Of a DNA stretch of 64,000 nt, positions 59,465 through 64,000 are shown in pieces (within the stretch, counting starts at the first letter, position 1; the number at the start of each line of letters is the position of its first letter). Made by a program: the position numbers and the translations under genes. Source of the DNA: CAYNKA01 sp964397655 (GTDB lineage: Bacteria > Spirochaetota > Spirochaetia > DTKZ01); contig CAYNKA010000001.1 in NCBI GenBank assembly GCA_964397655.1, forward strand, positions 248,001 through 312,000, given 5' to 3'. The notes beneath the pieces are model-generated. The model did no database searches and was not told the DNA's origin. It saw only the letters and a list, made by a program, of their open reading frames with translations.

Positions 59465-60232
59465 ATGAACGCTCGGAGGAAGTCCGCCATCGTAACCGGA
59501 GGCGCGCAGGGGATCGGAAAGATCACCGTCCTCGCCTTGCTCGAAAAAGGCTGGAACGTGACCTTCGTGGATATCGACGAGGAGGCGGGCTCCGAGACCC
59601 TCGAAGGAATCCGCGCCGTCGGACTCGGCGAATTCTGCCGATTCCTTCCCGGTGATGTTGCCGACGAAGCCGTCGCGGTCCGTGCCGCGGAAACAGCCGC
59701 GGCGGAATTCGGCTCGCTGAACGGCCTCGTGAACGACGCCGCGGTCTCCGCGAACAAGCCCGTCACCGAGCTCTCGCTCCGGGAATGGAACCGCGTCCTC
59801 GCGGTCAACCTCACGGGCGCATTCCTCTTCGTCAAACATGCCGCGGCGGCTCTCGCCGCATCGAAGGGTGCCGTCGTCAACATCGCGTCGAGCCGGGCGC
59901 TCATGTCGGAACCCGGCACGGAGGCATACTCCGCGTCCAAGGGCGGCGTGGTCGCCCTCACCCACGCCCTGGCCGTGAGCCTCGGCCCCTCGGTGCGCGT
60001 GAACTGCGTGAGTCCGGGCTGGATCGACGTGACGCCCCACGGGAAGCGTTCGGTCCGCGTTCCCGAGCAGCTCCGGCCCGAGGATCACGCCCAGCATCCC
60101 GCCGGCCGCGTCGGAAAACCCGAAGACGTCGCCTCCATGGCCGTCTATCTCCTCGGAGAAGAAAGCGGATTCATCACCGGACAGAATTTCATCGTGGACG
60201 GAGGAATGACGAAGAAGATGGTCTACGTCTGA
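59465..60232 (+). CDS. short-chain dehydrogenase/reductase
   Basis: A 255-residue classical SDR: NAD(P) site TGGAQGIGKI (about 10), NDAAV, catalytic S in NIASSRA and Y-x3-K in AYSASKGG (about 160). The acid at the end of strand 2 (FVDID) favours NAD over NADP. It likely oxidises or reduces the imported sugar or sugar acid. Follows the MBL gene by 22 bases with GGAGG before the ATG; last gene of operon A. Confidence 0.92.
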   Translation: MNARRKSAIVTGGAQGIGKITVLALLEKGWNVTFVDIDEEAGSETLEGIRAVGLGEFCRFLPGDVADEAVAVRAAETAAAEFGSLNGLVNDAAVSANKPVTELSLREWNRVLAVNLTGAFLFVKHAAAALAASKGAVVNIASSRALMSEPGTEAYSASKGGVVALTHALAVSLGPSVRVNCVSPGWIDVTPHGKRSVRVPEQLRPEDHAQHPAGRVGKPEDVASMAVYLLGEESGFITGQNFIVDGGMTKKMVYV

Positions 60233-60245
60233 CAGGGGCCGGGAA

Positions 60246-60260
60246 CCGGAAAGCTTCCGG
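60246..60260. terminator. possible weak terminator hairpin between convergent genes
   Basis: ccggaa-agc-ttccgg hairpin in the 31-base gap between the SDR and GntR stops. There is no T-run, so activity is uncertain. Confidence 0.3.
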
Positions 60261-60263
60261 CCT

Positions 60264-60929
60264 TCATCTTCCGGCTTCGGCGAGCGTCTGTTCGGTGTGG
60301 AGAAATTCAATGTAGGGATTGCGGACGTTCTGCCGCAGAATAGCCTTGGTCGTTTCCGCGTTCCGCGATTCCAGGGCGTTGATGAGCTTCTCGTGTTCGA
60401 CGAGGATCGAATCGCTCCGCTCTATCATGATCTTCTGGGTGCCGACATGGGCGAAGAAGTTGGCGAGCGGCATCTGGTCCATGATGTCGGTGAGCCGTCT
60501 GTTCCCGCTCAAGGCTACGAGGTTGCGGTGGAACTCGATGTCTATCCGCATGCATGCGTGCACGTCCTTGTCCCGAACCGCGGTTTCCATCTCCTTGTTG
60601 AGGCTCCGCAAGGTTTCGAACGCGTCGGAGCCGAGATTCGCCTCGCAGGCGAGTTCTACGGCGAGACCTTCGATCGCGAGCCGGATCTGGGTATATTCCA
60701 CGATGTCCCGGTTCGTGAGCTGAGTGACGTACGCTCCCCTTCTCGGAACCGTCTTCACGAGCCCTTCCTGTTCCAGGAGAAGCAGCGCCTCCTTGACCGG
60801 CGTCAGGCTCACGTCGAATTTTTCGGCGATTTTCTCGTACAGCAGTCGATCGCCCGGTTTCAACGATCCGGTGAGGATGTCGTCCTTGAGTTGTTCGAAT
60901 ACGCGCTCGCTTAACGTGTTGTTGATCAT
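60264..60929 (-). CDS. GntR/FCD transcription regulator (second paralogue)
   Basis: A 221-residue regulator aligned end to end with the first GntR gene (both start INNTL-ERVFE-LKD-ILTG; metal site DIEFH, AHVGTQ, VEHE). Winged helix about 8-70 with KFDVSLTPVKEALLLLEQEGL. It is divergent from the ulaG-like operon and should bind the palindrome there; given its likeness to the other regulator, cross-binding is probable. Confidence 0.92.
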   Translation of the reverse strand: MINNTLSERVFEQLKDDILTGSLKPGDRLLYEKIAEKFDVSLTPVKEALLLLEQEGLVKTVPRRGAYVTQLTNRDIVEYTQIRLAIEGLAVELACEANLGSDAFETLRSLNKEMETAVRDKDVHACMRIDIEFHRNLVALSGNRRLTDIMDQMPLANFFAHVGTQKIMIERSDSILVEHEKLINALESRNAETTKAILRQNVRNPYIEFLHTEQTLAEAGR

Positions 60930-61110
60930 TTCTTTCTTGCTGCTTCTTTTTTTTCGTGAGGTCCTTTCACGAATCGCAGGTCCGAATCCGTGTGCGGCCG
61001 AGATGTCGGGAAATCGCCCACGTCAGAACTACTGTTTCTAAAAGAACCTTGTTGAAAAATGATAATTCGAAACTATTAATCTGTCAATGATTATTTCATA
61101 TTTTCATTTT

Positions 61111-61158
61111 TATATTTCCGAAAATATTTCTTGACAACTCCGCTATCGATGGTATCAT
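61111..61158 (+). promoter_or_regulatory. promoter and GntR-type operator of operon B
   Basis: TTGACA (61131-61136) and TATCAT (61153-61158), 16 bases apart. The palindrome atatttccgaaaatat (61112-61127), 15 of 16 identical to that of operon A, lies three bases before the -35 box. Confidence 0.75.
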
Positions 61159-61187
61159 GAGTTATTAACTCAGCATGCACCATGCTG
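61159..61187 (+). promoter_or_regulatory. two inverted repeats at the start of the operon B transcript
   Basis: gagttattaactc (61159-61171) spans the expected transcription start, and cagcatg-cac-catgctg (61171-61187) forms a perfect 7-bp hairpin in the leader. The first fits an operator; the second could affect access to the ribosome site. Confidence 0.5.
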
Positions 61188-61206
61188 TATGGCGGAGGAA
61201 AACAAG

Positions 61207-62274
61207 TTGAAAAAACAAGAACGAGACGAATGGGGCGTCATAGAAGCCACATACATGCTCTCCAATCGAGAAATCACCCGACAAACCTGGCTGGAGGACT
61301 GTTTTCCTCCTTGGGGCGAATACGTGAATCGCCAGATCGAAAACACTCAGGCCAAGGCCGGAAAAGTCTGCCTCTGGTGGCTCGGAGGCCCTTCATGGGC
61401 GATCAAGAACCGCGGCGACGTCTTCCTTCTCGACAATTACGCGGGACCTTCCATCGTGACCCGGTACGAGAACAGCGGCGACTGCCAGAACACCGGCGCG
61501 TCGTACCTCCATTGGATGAGGCTGAATCCGCAGGTAGTCGACATCTGGAAATTCAAGAAACTCGACGCGGTCTTCATGACCCATCACCACGCCGATCATT
61601 GCGACATCTACACCGTAAAGGCCGTCCTCGCCACGACCAAGGCCAAATTCGTCGGTCCCAAAATGACGGCCGCGATCCTCAAGGGCTGGGGCGTTCCCGC
61701 CGACCGCATCCAGGAGGTCAAGCCCGGCGACGTGGTCAAGTTCAAGAACACCGAGATCGTCGTAGAGAAGAATTTCGACATGAACGCCGTCAAGACGACG
61801 CTCGGCCTCCCCGAGGGGACCAAGATGACGCCGACCATGGACGACGCGGCGGTGACCTACATCTTCAAGACCTCCGGCGGCAACATCGCCTTCGTGGGCG
61901 ACGGTATCTACCACAACGGTTTCTACGGCGTCGGCCAGCGGAACAAGATCGACGTCACGATCCTCGACATGGGCCACAATCCTTCCGGATCCTACGACAA
62001 GCTCACTCCCTTCGACGCCTACCGCGTGGCGAAGGCCCTCGGCTCCAAGGTCGTGATTCCGGATCATTACGAGAACTGGGGCTGTACCTACCTGGAGCCC
62101 GATCAGCTCGAATACACCGTGAAGCAGAACGATCCTTCCATGAAGACGGTCATCCTGAAGCCAGGCGCGCTGTTCGTCTACCCCGATCACGAGAACATCG
62201 GAAGGTACAAGTACCCGGACTGGCAGGAACGTTTCGATTGGAAAAAGGCCCGCTACACGCTCGAGGCGGAGTGA
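61207..62274 (+). CDS. UlaG-like metallo-beta-lactamase lactonase
   Basis: About 355 residues, similar throughout to UlaG (L-ascorbate-6-phosphate lactonase): WLEDCFPPWGEYVN start, WWLGGPS, zinc site THHHADHCD (about 129-137), GWGVP-VKPGDVV, GDGIYHNG and the late VVIPDHYENWG. The true substrate may differ, since here it sits with an ABC importer rather than the phosphorylating PTS of the ula system. I prefer the TTG start because GGAGG lies 8 bases upstream; an ATG at 61189 adds six residues but has no Shine-Dalgarno sequence. First gene of operon B. Confidence 0.85.
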   Translation: MKKQERDEWGVIEATYMLSNREITRQTWLEDCFPPWGEYVNRQIENTQAKAGKVCLWWLGGPSWAIKNRGDVFLLDNYAGPSIVTRYENSGDCQNTGASYLHWMRLNPQVVDIWKFKKLDAVFMTHHHADHCDIYTVKAVLATTKAKFVGPKMTAAILKGWGVPADRIQEVKPGDVVKFKNTEIVVEKNFDMNAVKTTLGLPEGTKMTPTMDDAAVTYIFKTSGGNIAFVGDGIYHNGFYGVGQRNKIDVTILDMGHNPSGSYDKLTPFDAYRVAKALGSKVVIPDHYENWGCTYLEPDQLEYTVKQNDPSMKTVILKPGALFVYPDHENIGRYKYPDWQERFDWKKARYTLEAE

Positions 62275-62347
62275 GCGCCGAAAAATCCACGCGTACCCAA
62301 AGTGCTCGTTGAAGCACGACACTAAAATTTCTGGAGGTAAACAGAAA

Positions 62348-63391
62348 ATGAGGAAAAACGTAGTATTCGTCGGCCTGATCCTGCTCCTTTCGCTCGGTAT
62401 TGCGTTCGCCGAAGGTTCCAAGGAGAACAAGGCGTCGAAAAAGAACGTCACGATGCGCGGCACCGACACGAGCACGGTCGCGAGCGTCTTCGGCTACAAG
62501 GCCGTCCCCGCCCGTGAATACACCATCGCCGTCGTCGTGAAGAGCGCAGCCGTCCCCGTGTGGGAATCCCACATCATCGCCTCGAAGAAGGCCGGCAAGG
62601 ATCTCGGCGTCAAGATTCTCGACTACGCCCCGACCAAGGCGGACAACGTCGAAGAGCAGAAGAGGATCCTCGAGGATCTCGTGACCGCGGGAGTCGACGC
62701 CGTGGTGCTGGCCCCCGCCAACACCGAAGCGGTCCGCGGCCCGGTCACCGATCTCATCAAGGCGGGGATCCCCGTGGTCTACGACAACACGATGGGTCCT
62801 TCTGACGTCGATTACCTCACCTACGTCGGCGTCGACAACGTCCAGGTAGGCAAGGACATCGCGCTCACCATGGCGAAACTGATGGGCGGCAAGGGCAACA
62901 TGCTCGTCATGGAAGGCGTCCCCGGCCAGTCCACGTCCGACCTCAGGACTAACGCCTGCATGGAATACATCAAATCGAACTTCCCGGGAATCACCGCCGA
63001 ACGCGTAATCACCAACTGGCAGTTCGACAAGGGCCGCCAGGTCGCCGAGGACTACATCACCAAGTGGGGCGACAAGCTCAAGGGCATCGTGGCGGTCGGC
63101 GGAAACCAGGCCGAAGGCGCCATCGAAGCCGTCAAGGCCGCCAGGATGAAAGGCGTATTCATCAGCGGATTCGACGTCCAGGAACCCCAGTACGTCGCGG
63201 TCAACAACGGCGACGAGGCGTTCACGGTGTCCCAGGGCGTCTACGATCAGGCCTACCTCAGCGTCGTCGCCTGCGTCCGCGCCCTCAACGGAGAGAAGGT
63301 TCCCCGTCTCATCCAGACTCCCATCACGATCGTCACCAAGGAAAATCTCGCGAAGATGGACGAACGGCCCGCCGCCCTCCGCGCTCGTTGA
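62348..63391 (+). CDS. sugar ABC importer periplasmic binding protein (operon B)
   Basis: A 347-residue exported binding protein: signal peptide (VVFVGLILLLSLGIAFA) then a Peripla_BP_4 domain (YTIAVVVKSAAVPVWESHIIASKKAGKDLG; GVDAVVLAPANTEAV; DNVQVGKDIA; FDVQEPQYVAV). GGAGG lies about nine bases before the ATG; an ATG 39 bases upstream was rejected. A strong terminator follows, which should keep this gene's mRNA more abundant than the ATPase mRNA after it. Confidence 0.93.
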   Translation: MRKNVVFVGLILLLSLGIAFAEGSKENKASKKNVTMRGTDTSTVASVFGYKAVPAREYTIAVVVKSAAVPVWESHIIASKKAGKDLGVKILDYAPTKADNVEEQKRILEDLVTAGVDAVVLAPANTEAVRGPVTDLIKAGIPVVYDNTMGPSDVDYLTYVGVDNVQVGKDIALTMAKLMGGKGNMLVMEGVPGQSTSDLRTNACMEYIKSNFPGITAERVITNWQFDKGRQVAEDYITKWGDKLKGIVAVGGNQAEGAIEAVKAARMKGVFISGFDVQEPQYVAVNNGDEAFTVSQGVYDQAYLSVVACVRALNGEKVPRLIQTPITIVTKENLAKMDERPAALRAR

Positions 63392-63408
63392 CGCACAACA
63401 GTCGAACG

Positions 63409-63441
63409 ATCGTCCGGCGCCCGAGGCGCCGGACGATTTTT
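63409..63441 (+). terminator. strong rho-independent hairpin between binding protein and ATPase
   Basis: Perfect 13-bp stem (63409-63421 with 63425-63437), 3-base loop, then a run of T. It lies inside the operon, so it probably works as partial attenuation, as is common after binding-protein genes. Confidence 0.85.
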
Positions 63442-63483
63442 CCCATCGAACAGCGCAGATAAAACCAGGAAGGATGATAGAAT

Positions 63484-64000
63484 ATGGGCCAATCCGAATA
63501 CCTGCTCGAAATGAAGAACATCTGCAAGGCCTTCCCCGGCGTGAAGGCTCTGGACAACGTCAATTTCAATTTGAAATCCGGAGAAGTGCACGTTCTTCTC
63601 GGCGAAAACGGCGCCGGAAAATCGACCCTGATGAAGGTCCTGGCCGGGGCCTACCTGCCCGATTCCGGTTCCATTCTGTTGAACGGGGATCGGGCGGATA
63701 TCCAGAATCCCCGCCACGCCCAAAAACTCGGCATCGGAATCATCTACCAGGAATTCAACCTCATACCGTACATGAACGTCGCGCAGAACATCTTCATCGA
63801 TCAGCTGCCCAAGAGGAATTTCTTCGCTCTCGACCACAAGAAAATGCACAGGGACGCGAAGGAGCTGCTCGACAGCCTGAACATGAACGTGGACACCCAC
63901 GCCCTCATCACGGAAATCAGCACGGCTCAGCAGCAGATGGTCGAGGTCGCGAAGGCTCTCACCCACAAGTCCAGGATCCTCATCATGGACGAGCCCACCG
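63484..64000 (+). CDS. sugar ABC importer ATPase, operon B (truncated by window end)
   Basis: The first 172 residues of an RbsA/MglA-type ATPase, beginning MGQSEYLLEMKNI and containing Walker A GENGAGKST (about 41), the Q-loop region YQEFNLIPYMNV, a signature stretch ISTAQQQMVEVAKAL and Walker B ILIMDEPT. The frame stays open to the end of the window. AGGAAGG lies upstream of the ATG, after the terminator hairpin. Similar in layout to the ATPase of operon A. Confidence 0.92.
   Translation, partial: MGQSEYLLEMKNICKAFPGVKALDNVNFNLKSGEVHVLLGENGAGKSTLMKVLAGAYLPDSGSILLNGDRADIQNPRHAQKLGIGIIYQEFNLIPYMNVAQNIFIDQLPKRNFFALDHKKMHRDAKELLDSLNMNVDTHALITEISTAQQQMVEVAKALTHKSRILIMDEPT

Noticed and set aside
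1..64000. CRISPR array
   Set aside because: No regularly spaced direct repeats of 25-40 bases and no cas genes were seen.

Overview
The window looks like a chromosomal segment of a spirochaete (Treponema/Rectinema-like, fairly high G+C). The call rests on gene content: a flaA flagellar sheath gene, a cheA-cheW/R-cheX-cheY operon with the spirochaete CheW-CheR-like fusion, a spiro-SPASM radical-SAM protein, a UPF0164 (FadL-like) outer-membrane protein, and PEGA and InlB-repeat/beta-propeller surface proteins. The order amidase - GerMN - flaA also recalls Treponema pallidum (from memory, not searched).

1-14.4 kb is an accessory island. It begins with an IS4-type transposase fragment, followed by a type I restriction-modification operon (hsdM - GxxExxY - hsdS - rhuM/fic - hsdR). 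Next come an AT-rich HD hydrolase, a P4/D5-type helicase with a small partner, a higBA toxin-antitoxin pair, about 1 kb of very GC-rich hairpin-dense DNA without a credible gene, and a tyrosine integrase. The integrase abuts the 3' end of a tRNA-Val(GAC) gene, so the island was probably inserted there. I could not find the other attachment site.

14.5-23 kb is motility: the chemotaxis operon on the minus strand, two outer-membrane-like proteins on the plus strand, and flaA with its own consensus promoter. 22.8-30.8 kb is one tight minus-strand operon: spiro-SPASM, glycosyltransferase-like, SpsF-like cytidylyltransferase, PseG-like/methyltransferase fusion, ATP-grasp, amidase and GerMN. The first five look like an uncharacterised glycan or nucleotide-sugar pathway, placed directly upstream of the amidase, GerMN and flaA genes.

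31-47.2 kb holds xseAB, small secreted proteins, a PEGA outer-membrane protein, and a cluster dominated by a 1515-residue SpoIIE-type phosphatase with a large periplasmic beta-propeller sensor, translationally coupled to a 997-residue repeat protein. A UPF0164 protein and an RsmB-like RNA methyltransferase follow. 47.4-54 kb has a HisKA_2-type sensor kinase, a 5'-truncated surface-protein gene and its intact lipoprotein paralogue, and a PcrA/UvrD helicase.

54-64 kb is a sugar or sugar-acid uptake region. Two GntR/FCD repressor genes are each divergent from an ABC-import operon (RbsACB type). One operon also carries a metallo-beta-lactamase-fold protein and an SDR dehydrogenase; the other starts with a UlaG-like lactonase and runs off the window. 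Both promoters share a near-identical 16-bp palindrome next to the -35 box, which predicts one regulon with cross-acting repressors. Intervals above 300 bases without a gene occur only at 11.9-13.2 kb, described below.
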